DNA from: Lithospermum erythrorhizon
Taxonomy: Eukaryota > Streptophyta > Magnoliopsida > Boraginales > Boraginaceae
Direction of reading: 5' to 3'
Assembly: GCA_019722365.1 (NCBI GenBank)
Contig: JADFUC010002313.1
Location: 806,001 to 870,000, forward strand
Length of the DNA stretch: 64,000 nucleotides
Position numbers and translations under genes: made by a program. Every line of letters starts with the position of its first letter. The first letter of the stretch is position 1. Below the pieces are notes generated by a model, which had not been told where the DNA came from, did not search any database, and saw nothing but the letters and a program-made list of their open reading frames with translations. Positions 22,047 to 35,300 of this stretch are shown here, piece by piece.

Positions 22047-23790
22047 ACTCATAAGTTCTCTCTTCTAGTTAGCTGGATGATGTGGGCGGATTCTGTGAAG
22101 TTCTACTTGGAATTAGGGCGAGGTCACATTTTTCTATCACATGCTTTTTCTTAATTCGCTGGCTGGGTGAAGCGGCTATCGCCAACCCGCTGCTTCCATG
22201 GCGCCTGACATCTGGTGGAAAGGATTGGGCGAAGCCGAGGATATGGTCGCTGCCTCACCTCGCACGACTCCGGCCAATCTACTATTGTTAGATGTGCCTT
22301 AGGTTCCAAGCGACGCCGAGGTCTGGCGTTTCCGCATTTGGGCGTCACGACTCAAGCCGATCGCATCACTCTAATGACAAAGTTAAAATTATTGCAGACA
22401 GACTAGTATTTAGGTGTAAAGAAATATATTACCTTTAAAATCTAATAAACGATGATATTCATGTATAATACAAGAGGCCATCTAACGATACATATGGAAG
22501 ACCTTACAAGAGGTCAAAAAGTTTCTCACTAAATATTTCATATTTTTATTTTACGATATTAAATTTCAATGGCATTTTATTTATATTTGACTTTTTATAC
22601 AATTAATTATTTTAGTTCATATATATTTATCAACCTTATGGCTCTATACGCTGCATTAATTAATTAGCTTCATTCTCAAGGTCATCTATGTAGCTACCTA
22701 CCAATTTTACATTATTTTATTACCAGTATTTTACACATTAATTATTGATCTACAATCTTCCACGACGCGGATGTGGTGTTTTATGCTTCAAGAAATGAGT
22801 AGGAGTAGTATATTATCAAGATTGATTGATCTGAAATAAATAAATGCCTTGAGTCATAAGTGATAAGATTCTAATCTTTTACAAGTGCTCGAAGTACATA
22901 AATAAGTAGACTTCAGACGGACAGCTTTAGCTTTTAAGCCTCAATTCCCTCACCAATCGAGACATACATCCTGCACTTATCCTTCGCGTGATTCAGACGT
23001 GATATCGGGAGGCCGCTACTTACGACGATTTCATCATTTTTCAGATTGATTGATTGCGGTATTAATTATATAGTTAGCTTTTAAGATTTTGAAAAGTCGT
23101 TTCAACTATAACAAATAAAATAAATAATACTTATTTCAATGTTTTAACAATTTTAATATTATTGTAGATGTCAAATGTTTTATTTGACGTTTAACTTGCT
23201 GGGGACCCAAATTATTGTTAATAATTATTGGCTAAAAGCGAGATGTCGAGTTGAAATGTATATAAATATTGTGAGTCGTGTATGATTTTTGGTGTATCCA
23301 TCAATAAATCATAAATAAATAGTGTAAAAAGTAGTTCTCGAAACAACTTCATTTTTTTATGAATTAGGAGTTTGTTATTCTGATTGATTCATTGGTGCTT
23401 GAATAAGTGGCTTCAATTTTTCTATCTAAACTATTGAGAATATTGTGACGTGAAGACATGCAGTACTCAATCAACATTTTGTATGTCGTTTAATTTGTCA
23501 ACAAGGATGTAGATGGTCTCCTAATAATAGCATATTTATGATCGGACATTTTGTACCACCACTTATATATACTTTTATTTGTTCATATAACCCCGGTATA
23601 TATTTCAAATTTCTGGCCGAAGTTTTCGGACGGCAGATCGCATCACCCCGCCTTCTCGCATCATGGCGCTCGAACCCCCGCAGCGACGCTACGACACAAG
23701 CTTATAGCCAGAACTATGGGGAGGCCCAAATGCATCTACTAATTTAAGATATCCCGCGATTTACCCTCCTTCGGACAAGCAAAGCATTGT
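22047..23790. other. Non-coding region with two GC-rich patches
   Basis: 22080-22380 and 23610-23720 are clearly richer in GC than the AT-rich surroundings (words such as GCGACGCCGAGGTCTGGCG and GCAGCGACGCTACGACAC). Several frames are open on both strands in the first patch, but no translated motif is recognisable, and openness in overlapping frames is what a GC-rich patch would give by chance. These may be fragments of a transposon or a relocated sequence. Confidence 0.35.
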
Positions 23791-26700
23791 GAAATGACAA
23801 AACCCTACAATCGTAATAATAGTTCTTTTTATTTGTTCATATATAATAATAATCCCTATACCTACTTTGATGTAAACAATATACTGAAACAAATGGTACT
23901 ATTAAGTTTCTAATGTATATGTTCTTTATTTCTTTATCAACATATATACTTCCTCCGATTCTTAATATTTATTGTTTATGTTGTTTTTTTATTTATTTTT
24001 TAAGATGTGAAGATTTCGACAATTTTAAATTTCATTTAATATTCTAAAAAATGGAAAACTTAATTTTAAAATGCGCTTAAAAATATATTCGCTTTCACAC
24101 CAAATATATATTCGATAAAATACGACGTAAAAATCGTTGTCGACAACACTCAATAAAATAAAAATTTGCTAAACTATTAAATATTAATTTATTGAAGAGA
24201 TTATGTTATTCATCAATAGATATAAGATCATATAAATATCACAATAGAAAAATCAGGCAAATTAAATGAAACTCTACATACACAAAGTCAAATTATTCTC
24301 AAATGAGACTATGAAAGCAATGCCATTTCTGTTTTGTTGACTTTGTTGTGCCGTTCGTTTTGATTCACAAAAAGTGCCAAACGAAATGGTACATTGTTGC
24401 CATATTTTCTAGTCTATATTTGGATGTTTAGTGACGATAGAGATGGAGGTAGGAGGGACATGACGAGCTTCTCGAAGATGAAGTTTTTGAAATTGAGCGA
24501 AAATGTTACAATCATTTCTACACTAGTTGACATTGATTTGGAATTGTGGAATAAATTAATTCGGAATAGATTTTAGGTATTACTTACCAAACTTGTACAT
24601 TATTCTTAGGTATCATATCTCAATGGGAAAACAGTCACTATACCTCAATTGTGATTTGCTTACATGTCACATTACATTTGGAGATTTGGTAATATTTCCG
24701 AAATGGGTGGGTCCGATTAAATTAATGATGAGTACTTATTAAGGTATAACTCAAAATTACCATTTATGTCTAATGTAAATTTTCAATTTGTACTTGTAGT
24801 GAATTTAAGCAGACCCTTGTTCAATATTTGATCCCATGTTGGCATGTTCCCTTCATGTTATATTACATTTTAGACTAAACACTTGAGCATGGCATTTGTA
24901 AAAGTTAGGATGTGTTTGGTGGAATGGTACTATTTCTACCAAAATTGGTAGAATGGTAGTTGGAAAATCAACTTCTGGTGGCCCATCCTTTTTAAGCTGC
25001 CACGAACAATACTGCACTGATGAGATTAATTTTTTTACTTCACCAAATTCAAATTAATCAATGTTTATAGTTTTTGAGCCGCTGATTTGTTACTGATGAG
25101 ATTAAAATAATGTTTTGAGCCGTCAAAAATTTAATTAGTCAAATTAAAATTACTTGCTCCATCAAATTTCAAATTAATCAATGTTTATTCCATCAAGTCT
25201 CATAAACCCAGACGAGCGGCTCGTCTGAAAGTTGAGCTAAATCGAGCAAGCTTGAGACTTGCTCATTTTCGAACGATTAATATATATTACTCGATTCATA
25301 CTATATACCTAAAATAAGCAAATACTCCAAACTCCAAACACACAAGATGCGTAATTTATTTAGATGTTTATGATTTATGGACTACACTCGCGAAATCGAT
25401 TGAATGATTATGATACCAAACTGAACATCTTGGGATTTATTTTAAGTAACTGTTATTTCCACATACGAAACATAAATTTTGATAATAAAAAGTCGTAATC
25501 AAAATTAAATAATGGGACTTCTAGTAATGAGTGGTTTTCGCTCGTGTATGACGGAAGATTCAAAGTCCAAAAAACAATAGATTCTTTAAAGAAATCTGAG
25601 AAAAATAATCTGATTGGAGATTCCAATGTCCAACTATTCATAGAACAACTACTAGGAAGCTGCAAACAAAGCTGTACTTGGTGCAGATACATTTGGACTT
25701 TTCCTAAAAGTCATCACCAGGCGTGTACGTCCATGCCTACTTTCTATGCGTCCTTTCATCCGTACAAATACTCCTTTTTTTTTAATTATCGTTTTACCCA
25801 TTTATACATAAATTAAAGAAAATAAAAAGTAATAAAAAAATATATTAAAAAATATAAAAATAACAATCAATCGAAATAATATCATTTGCCAATATTTATT
25901 CAAAGTTAAAAAATAAGAAAGATTCAAAACGTATAAATGCTACTCTCCGCTCCTCAATTCTAAGCCGGGATCATTCAAAGAAAAATTTATCTTTTCATTA
26001 TGCCGACGCTTCATTTACCACCCAACTTTTACATCAGTTTCAGATTGCTTCCTAATATTCTTTTATCGATTGGATATCCTTTCATTCCTCGAAATTGTAC
26101 GATCAATAATTTTCTTAATAAAATACTTTTCTTCTAAACGATCAAATAAATTGAGACGGATGAAATATTTATTATGCTAAAACGATTATAAAAAATAATT
26201 TTTTAAAACTAAAACGATAATTATAAAAAAACGGAGGTAATATAATTTATCTTGCGGTTCTCACAAAGTCTTCTTTTTGCAAGTCATAAGTCTACCCTCT
26301 CCTTCCTTTGGTCAATGTTTTCTAGAAAAAGGGGTGCACTTGGGCATTAAAAGAACTCATTCGGTTCAATTCAAGAACTTCGGCTAGAAAAGTTTAATTC
26401 GAGATTTTGTTCGAATCAAGCTCAAAATTTAACTTTAGGTTCAGCCGACTTCGAACCGAAAGTCGATTCTGCTTGAATTATATGTATTTGTAATTTTTTC
26501 AATTAGTTTTTCACTCTTTAATTTGTTTAGTTTTGTTCGAACTGAATCCTAATAAAGTTCGATATAGTTCCGTAGGTCTAGATGCAGTAAATTTTGAACT
26601 TTCAATCTTATTGACATAAATTTATGATCATCTTTATATAACAATCTTTTTTACGAATAACATGAAAATATTTATTTTATCTCCTCATCCTTAATAATAA

Positions 26701-26927
26701 AAAATCTGAAATTGGAGTAGAATTTGGGTAAACCTGTTTGAATAGATTCTGTTCTCACTAAAGCTCCGAGAATCTTGAATAGATTATATTCTCACAGGTT
26801 ATCATTAGTTACATACTCCATCAAACTAATCACTCTCCCCTTAATTTACTCCATTATACTAGTCCAATACGTAATAAATAATAAATAAAACTTTAATAAT
26901 TATGAGTTTTTGTATGAAAGTTGCGAC
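23791..26927. other. Intergenic region upstream of glutamine synthetase
   Basis: AT-rich DNA with single Stowaway-like ends (CTTCCTCCGATTCTTAAT near 23951; ACGGAGGTAATA near 26231). There are two patches of GAGC/CTCGA-type words (25200-25300 and 26350-26580) like those found in degraded non-autonomous hAT elements. No gene seen. The right end is the GS1 promoter region. Confidence 0.35.
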
Positions 26928-26935
26928 TATAAATA
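26928..26935 (+). promoter_or_regulatory. TATA box of glutamine synthetase
   Basis: TATAAATA lies 85 bases before the GS1 start codon, followed by a CT-rich leader (GCTCTCTTCTCTCTGCTCAC) typical of highly expressed plant genes. Confidence 0.7.
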
Positions 26936-27012
26936 CAGCTATTGCTCTCTTCTCTCTGCTCACACACTTGATAATTAATAGTCTCAAGATTTACACTTGA
27001 TCAAGAAAATCC

Positions 27013-30000
27013 ATGGCTCTTCTCACAGATCTCGTCAACCTTGATCTCTCAGACTCAACTGATAAAATCATTGCTGAGTATATATGGTATGTTTTGTTAT
27101 TGCTTTAATTCATTAGTTGACTTTAGTTTTAGTTCATGCTTGTCCTGTTTATTACTTGATCTGATCCCCCCCCCCCTCTCCTTTTCTTCTTCTTCTTTGC
27201 ATAGTTTTGTTTTTTATGGTTGCCATGTTACAATTTGCATCTTTTATGTAATGTGAATTGTGAGTCATCACTCATGCCGATCTGGTTTATATGGAAAGTT
27301 GATATATACCATGGAAACTTGAATCTAAGCAAGATAGATTTAATCACAGAACTCTTACACCCTTGATTGTTGTGAGTTGCATCTTTATATAATGAATAAT
27401 ACATATGTTACGATATAAGGATCCTATATTATTATTATACGGAGTAACATAATTATTCGACCACTATTATAATACAACCACTATTATCTAACATATAGAT
27501 ATATTTCGGAGTATTAAATTTGATGAAAAACATTCAAAAAGTGATTTTCATTAATTATTTATAATTTTAGTTAGGATCTATGGAAAAATTAATGCTTAAA
27601 GATCAAGTATTTAGAGATCGATTAGTACTTAGTTGGCTATTTATATCGTATCACTTTAGTATCAGTGCACAACTGTATAACCGAGATATACTCAGAAAAA
27701 TTCTCCCTTTTCATTAAATTGTCCTAAATTGTAGATATTGGATTTTTGTAAAAATTAATTTGAGAAGTTGATTTAATATGAACATCAGACATTTAAGTAA
27801 AACAATAGTATTTCTAGTGCATAGGAGTATTTAGGTTAACTAACAACTGAAATGTGGAATAATGTTAAAAGATAAGAAGATAGTTCATTATTGTAACTCA
27901 AATTATTTTAGAAAAGACATCATTAAAAAAGGGCGACATGTATGTAATTTGTTTTTTTCTTGATACTGTATCATATTGCATTGAAGTGCTAAAAAATGTT
28001 TGATATCATTCCCTGTTTGGTTAATGAAGCATGGAATGTTGTGTTGCTTGTGAAAATAATTGAGGATCCAGTATTTTTTTATTAATGGTAAGTGCTTCAT
28101 TGATTTTTTTGTAAGCAAAACCAGTAAAATTGTTTCCTGATATAGTATTAAGCATGTGCTATATGATGTATGATTAATTTTAAGGATCAAAAGTAGGTAG
28201 CAGTCTGTAACTTGTCCTTTCCAAAGTTATTGCCCATTTGAGTAGTCTAACAATGAAGGTTTCATTTAGATCAGTTTTGTCCTCTCATCAAATGTGATGT
28301 ATGTGAATTCTGATTACTAAATGTAGCCTTTCGATGTGAACTTCTAATTAATAGGATTGGTGGATCTGGAATGGACCTCAGAAGCAAAGCCAGGGTAATT
28401 CTTTGTCTTTGCTATTCATTGTTTCATTTTCCATTTATGCGATTCTTTATTTCTTTCGGATTTATTTTCAAGATTATAGGGAAGATGCTCATTTGGTATG
28501 TTTATGGTTTGTCCAGACTCTTCCAGGTCCTGTAACTGACCCTGCAAAACTTCCAAAGTGGAACTACGATGGATCCAGCACAGGCCAAGCTCCTGGGGAG
28601 GACAGTGAAGTCATCATTTAGTAAGTTATTTTTGTTTTCCCTCTTACTATAGATTTTACTCAATCGAGTTAGATATTAATATGTGATGATGATTAAATAA
28701 ACAGCCCTCAAGCAATTTTCAAGGATCCATTCAGGAGGGGCAACAATATCTTGGTGAGTACTAGTCTACTAGAGCAGCAAATATATATATATATATATAT
28801 ATGACAAAATATATATATGACATTGTTTAATGATCAGTAACATACCACAATGCTTGTTTTGTATATTTTGTTTAATTCTCTTTCTTTTAGGTCATGTGCG
28901 ATGCATACACTCCTGCTGGTGAACCAATTCCAACCAACAAGAGGCATGATGCTGCCAAGATTTTTGGCCATCCTGATGTTGTTGCAGAAGTACCCTGGTA
29001 GACTAACTTTTACGTTCTGATCCTTCGAATCGTCTTTAAAACTCTTATGTGTCGTAGACTCATTGTCCTCGTGTAGGATATTTGATAATGTATGAACTTT
29101 TTTCTGAATCAAGGTACGGTATTGAGCAAGAATACACCCTTTTGCAAAAGGAAGTCAAGTGGCCTCTGGGCTGGCCTTTGGGAGGCTTCCCTGGACCTCA
29201 GGTAAAATAATTGTTCCATATTTTGTTTAGGTGTAATTTTCTGCTTGAAGATAGATTTGTAGAATGATGGTTACTAATAAAGCTGTATTCATAAATGTTT
29301 TTCACTATTTTAATCGTTTCTGATTGAGCTTTGAATGTATTTGGTCATTAAGAATTGTATTCTCTCACAATGATATAAATAAAGCCAATCATTCACTGCA
29401 ATAAGTATATGAACTTTATCCAAGTAGATAGGGGACAGTATTAAACTGATGACACTTGGAACACTTTTTTTTATCTTGTGACTCCTGACGGAGTATACGA
29501 TATGTTAAAGAAAACTTTCTTACTGTATTATGCAGGGCCCATACTATTGTGGTATTGGAGCTGAAAAGGCTTTTGGTCGTGATATAGTTGACGCACACTA
29601 CAAGGCTTGTCTTTACGCAGGTGTTAACATAAGTGGTATCAACGGTGAAGTGATGCCCGGACAGGTGCATATCACTGCTTCTTGAATAACTTTTTTTTTT
29701 ATAACATTTTTTATGCTGTTTAATCAGATATGAGATTCTTATCTATTAGAATTTAAAATGTAATGTTTTATTGTATTTTCAGTGGGAGTTTCAAGTTGGC
29801 CCTTCTGTTGGTATCTCAGCCGGTGATGAGATTTGGATTGCTCGATACATTTTGGAGGTACGATCTCAACACCTGTACTTCTAGCCAAATCGAGGAACTC
29901 TGTACAGTTATTTAAGCTAAAGATGTAGTTTATCAGACTAATGGATTTATTCTGCCTGATTTCCAGAGGATCACCGAGATTGCTGGTGTAGTGGTTTCTT

Positions 30001-30876
30001 TTGATCCCAAACCTATTCAGGTGCGTTCATTTGGCCCTGTCTCTAAAATTCGAGATAGGCCTTTTAAGTTGGAACTCTATTTCATCTAAAGACCAACTTA
30101 ACCACATCAGTTTATATTATTTCAACCTAAACTATCAACAACTCCTTAATTCTATTTCCAGGGTGATTGGAACGGGGCTGGCGCTCACACAAACTACAGG
30201 TGATAAGCTGCCTGGTCTATTAGAAAATTATTGACAAATGAGTTGCCCATTCTATTACAAAATTTCATTTTGAGAGGTTGGCCTGCATTCATTTTCATCA
30301 ATAAGATGTTGATTCTTTTTCAGTACGAAGAGTATGAGAGAAGAGGGCGGTTATGAAGTCATTAAGAAGGCAATTGAAAAGCTTGGATTGAAGCATAAAG
30401 AACACATTGCTGCATATGGAGAAGGCAATGAGCGTCGTCTTACTGGAAAGCATGAAACTGCTGATATCAACACTTTCAAATGGGTAAATCCATTAAATAT
30501 TTCAACTTACTCTCTTATCTACTTCATAAGAAGCAAACCTGAAAACCTACCTTTACCTTAATAAGATGGGCAAGCACATATTAATGGTGAACTATGAAGG
30601 GTTCTGGCATCTATATTTCATAATTTTACCAGATTACCTTGTGCATCGTTGGTCCTCGTGCAGGTTTCACATTTCCTAAAATAAAATGGTTACACTAATG
30701 AGTGTGCATTCTTTTATCAACAGGGTGTTGCTAACCGTGGTGCTTCTATTCGTGTTGGTCGTGATACCGAGAAGGAAGGCAAGGGGTACTTTGAGGACAG
30801 GAGGCCTGCTTCCAACATGGATCCATATGTTGTTACCTCCATGATTGCCGAAACCACCCTCCTCTGGAACCCTTGA
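27013..30876 (+). CDS. GS1: Cytosolic glutamine synthetase GS1 (EC 6.3.1.2)
   Basis: It makes glutamine from glutamate, ammonium and ATP in the cytosol. Twelve exons join in frame: 27013-27086, 28355-28394, 28517-28620, 28705-28753, 28891-28997, 29114-29201, 29536-29664, 29783-29857, 29967-30020, 30162-30199, 30324-30483 and 30724-30876, giving 356 residues, the standard GS1 length. There is no transit peptide, so this is not the plastid GS2. The beta-grasp signature [18 protein letters not shown] sits at residues 53-70. The ATP-binding block [18 protein letters not shown] starts at residue 241 with the conserved His at 249. Also seen are [26 protein letters not shown] and [17 protein letters not shown]. 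The C-terminus [12 protein letters not shown] is the usual end. All key regions are intact and it looks fully functional. Intron 1 is long (1.27 kb), as in other plant GS1 genes. Confidence 0.97.
28783..28803. repeat. (AT)n microsatellite in a GS1 intron
   Basis: An uninterrupted AT dinucleotide run of about ten units lies 30 bases after the exon 4 donor, followed by a second short ATATATATG tract. Likely polymorphic. Confidence 0.8.
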
Positions 30877-32382
30877 GCATTCGTTCCACTCTTTGGTCGT
30901 TGCTCCATGCTCTTGTGAAATATCTGAAAGTGGAAAATATGACTAGGGAAGTCAGTCTTATTGTACAATTTATGTTATTCCTAATTGGATAGCAAAGGTC
31001 GAGTCTAATGCGCCTTTGCATTAAGAATCTGTAGCTTTTCTTATGAATAACAGTGTGATTTCCATGAAATTCATTTCATGATTTGATAAATAATTTTACT
31101 GATACGCTTCTCAGTGTCTGATTGTGGTTTTGTCAAGTCGAATAAAGCGATTTCAATCCAAGTTTCCTAATCAAATTTATTATTCAAGTTTTGTATATTT
31201 GGCAGTTGGCACTACCAACTTCTTAGTTGTGAACTCTTATTTACAGTTTGACTTTGAAAAAGACAGCAATATAATATGTAATAAGAACCTATATCATATT
31301 TTCCAAATACTTTAAGCATGAAATATGAATTAACTTTATCTCCCCCAATTCTATCTCAACTCTAATTTTTCCATCTCTTATTCAATCTTCTTTCTAAAAT
31401 CTATCTTTCCCTTTTCAATATCTTATAATATCTCAATGAATGGTCAGTACACATTTGACTATTTTTTTAAAACTCCCAATAACTGATAGGGCCACATTGA
31501 TTGGTGGTTTAGCCATCAGGTTACGAAACCTAGAATTTCGACAAAACATTGACTTGACAATTTAACTCTACCATTTAGCACCCAAACTCGATAATTTTAT
31601 CGGAAACTATTACGATCAATATAATGTCATTGCGCCAATCAACTGTGAATTTTCTAAGGAGATTCTGCGTTTCCAGAACATATAATTTTTTATATCCAAA
31701 ACAACCCAAGCTTCATTTGCTTATTCCAGGTGATTAATTGTATTTTCTTTTCCTTCAATATTAACTAGTACGATTTTTTTGTGGATAAGAAATCAGACAA
31801 ATGTCCAATTAGAGCCTGAGTCTCGAGTTTATATTCACTATTGCTCTAATTTTAGCATCACAATGAATTACGGAAATACTGAATATAAATCCTCGAATCT
31901 GACAATCGCTGGATGTGTTAAACCAAATGAATGTACAGTGATTTTTTTTAAGATAGCCCTTTCGTCGAGTAAAGATTCCAGTTACCAAATTTATTTTTTG
32001 TAACAACATACAGTGATCAATTGTTATTACTCTGTATAATTCTGAGTAAAAGTTGATGATGCTATTTACCTACATTATTAGAGATGTAGTAGAATAATTA
32101 TTAGTGATATACAGTGTTCAGCCATATTATATAAGCTGAAGAAAATCTCAGTTCCACACATCGTGAAGAATACTAAAGTACGAACTAATTAATAAGATCA
32201 CGTGCCAACTAGCTTTTGAAGCTCTAGGTATTGTCAACTCTTTCATTATTGCATAGCATCTGTAGTTGGATGGATATGTTAGGCCTTTCAGAGAATGTTC
32301 CCATGATATTGGCTAAAATATATTTAGAATCGGTAAGCGACCTTTCCAGTTAAGTTTCGTGGTTGTTAGAAATTTAGAATAA
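30877..32382. other. GS1 3'UTR and spacer before the TPR gene
   Basis: The first ~200 bases look like the GS1 3'UTR. The rest is AT-rich. Around 31680-31740 a segment ending TTATTCCAG is followed by GTGATT and could be a leader exon of the downstream TPR gene, but this is unproven. An ATG-initiated frame at 32270-32335 followed by GTAAGC could not be joined in frame with the next exon. Confidence 0.35.
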
Positions 32383-35300
32383 ATGGCGTTGGCTGCAGGG
32401 CGAACAAGTGGTCATCATGAGTTTGAGCGACGCCATTCATGGAGTAAACAGTACGGGAATGTATTCGGCTGGATCTTCCTCTCTGCACAGGCTGGTATGC
32501 GTAGTTAATATTTGGTAATTTGAACTTGGAGTATGTCTGAGTGTGGTGTTTATAGTTAACAGTTCGAGGTACACGTGGAATTTTTTCTTATAAGAACTTT
32601 TATGACTTCTGGTGTTGCTTTGGTCATTATGTGAATCCTTAGAACGTCTATCCTTTGGAGTAATTAACAAGTTTAATTTGTTGTTGCAGCTATCATGAAT
32701 TTTACGCCTGCCTTAGCAGAAGATGTCTCTACTGACAGAAGTCCTGAAAATGAAACAACGGAAGCTAGCTCTACTGGCTTTCGGAAGGTAGAGGATGGTT
32801 CTATTGTATCTAATGAACATACGTCTAAGTGGAGGATTTTTACAGATCATGGAAGAGACTTATTCTTACAGGTTAGCTGTTTATTTTTCAATAGTTAAGT
32901 ACTTCAACATTCTTGGCATGAACTTTTGAAGAATGTTTAGCATGTTAAATTATGAATTCTGTTCTGCTGTATGCAGAGAAAGCTCAAGGAAGCTGAATTT
33001 TTCTTCTTAGCTGCTTTGAAAGAAGCTAAAGAAGGCTTTGGAGATAGGGATGCTCATGTCGCATCTGCATGCAACAATGTCGTGAGTCACTTACTTGGTG
33101 CTTTAAGTATATCATCTGAATTCTGAAGTTGTAATTTAGTTTTTTAAGATATTGGCCAATCAGATGTGCATCCAAGTTAATGTTCCTTGAGATGTACATC
33201 ATCAGATTTTTTTTTTTAATTTAATCATTTGTATACTGCTATGCAGCTATCAGTGCTCTTACCATATACGGAGTATGTTATTTAGTAATTATTTGTACCA
33301 ATTAATATTACCTCGTTTTATGAGACAAATATTAGTAATTTTTTTATTCAATTTATTTAAGGTTTTATTAGACAGAACATTAAATATGTAACAGTGTTAT
33401 CACAAAGTAAGGGGTCAATTGCCACCAGAGTCATTTGTGAATCTGAAAAATCAGATCATTGTTTGAGTTACACTTTGAGCCCCTCAAATCCTTAGCAAAA
33501 TGTCAATTTATTGTACATCTACAAATATATGTTGAGGCATAGTCCACATTGTATTATGATTTTGTCATTTACTTTTAATATGAGAGGTTGTGGCCCAAAC
33601 CTCACCTGTAGAATTTGAAAACAAAAGGTGCTCTTACGCCTGCAGTATCATTTTGCTGTAAGTGTTCTTAGTATGCATTTTAAGCAAATAATTTGGCTGA
33701 ATGTTCTCCCATTGTATTACAAGTTATATTTTCTTATCATCTCATTTTATTTACTTCTGTGGAGCACCCGAGCATGGATTAGAATGTGTGCATATTGTCC
33801 ATGCAAACTATAAGGATCTATTCTTGATGTTTTTTATATTGACTATAATATTGAGGACACATCCGACTTCTTTTGCAGGCTGAACTGTATAGAGTTACAA
33901 AAGAGTTTGACAAAGCAGAACCATTGTACTTGGAAGCTATTAGGATACTGGAGGAAACATATGGACCTGATGATGTAAGGTACCATTGCGGGACTGAGTT
34001 TAGCCAATTAACAAGTTGACTTGGATAGTTGCTGAAGTGCAAATTGTTTAGTAAATGATTTAGAAATGAGCTTAAGTTAATTTGTATCTGTGAGGTTTGA
34101 ACCCATGACTTCTAATCTTACAGTTGAATGACAAAATCACAATTTAATGCGAACCGAGAAAAAAAAAAAAAAACTGACCATCTTATAGTGGTTTCAGTCC
34201 ATTCTTATGTTGCAAATGCAGAAGGACCTGTTCATAGTGGTTTCATTCCATTATTATGTTGATAAACCATGTCTCAGCAAGTCCTATACAGTACTCTTTT
34301 TTATTGACTCTCTCTGATAGCTTGTAAATCTGTAGTTATCTGTGTTGCAGTATGACACCAAATGAGTGCCTTTCCATATGGAATTAATGATTCTTTTGTC
34401 GGTGACAGCAAATTGTAGACTTATCAAATTATTTGATATTCATTTGGTTAAGTGTTAATGCTTTTAGAGTCGGAGCAGCAATTCACAATCTTGGTCAATT
34501 CTATATAGTTCAACAAAAACTGGAACATGCTCGTGTTAGTTATGAGGTACCAACAATGCCATTTTAACTGCATTCCAACTCAAGTTGATACTTCTGTAAC
34601 TTGTTTGTGCACTCAAGCCCATAGTGACATGTTCTCTTAGACTCTAGGAATTTCATGAACTCATCTATATCATATCTACAAGCATAATATTATTATCCTT
34701 TATAATGTGTGATGGGATAATGGGTTTTACATCCAGGACTCGCTCATCTTTTTCCATGTGGTCCTTGAAGTTGAGGCTACTTACAAATGTTTTATAAGTT
34801 GTCTTATTATTTTCTAATGCAGAACCATTGTACTAGTACAATCAGGCTACAAGCATAATGTTTTATAAGTTGTACTAGTAACTTCCTTTTATCAAATTCT
34901 TACATCTATGGAGAAAAGTATGTCATTTTGTATCTATTCCTTTCCTTTTCCTTCCGCATGTGGGATGAGTTATTTGCACATTTGGAAGGTTAGCCAGACT
35001 CCCATGACTCCATCTATACTTCATTTCATTAGATATTGGCAAACCATATAAGTATAATACTATAATGCTATTATACCTAAACTTTTGCATCCACAAAATT
35101 AAGCCTTAATGAGTGTACTAGTACAATCAGTGATTAATAAGTCAAGAAGCTGGTAAGTCTTATCTTGATGGATGTTGTGGGACAAAGCAAAAACTTGATT
35201 CCCCACTTGGGAAGTGATTAATAGGGCCGTGTCTCTACTGATTCATCTTCTCAATTTTGATTTTTGTCTTTCAGCAATCTGATATATTGATTGTCGAAAT

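Noticed and set aside
22082..22406. Three overlapping open frames on both strands
   Set aside because: Openness in several frames follows from the high GC content; no motif or splice context supports any of them.
25544..25816. 90-residue plus-strand frame and its minus-strand partner
   Set aside because: No motif, no splice context and AT-rich codon use; overlapping frames on both strands suggest chance.
32270..32340. ATG-initiated exon ending at GTAAGC upstream of the TPR gene
   Set aside because: Its phase does not allow a frame-preserving join to the next exon, which has a TAA directly before its ATG.
34080..34150. GGTTTGAACCC-like words that recall a tRNA T-arm
   Set aside because: No matching acceptor stem, D-arm or anticodon arm nearby; no tRNA gene was found in the window.
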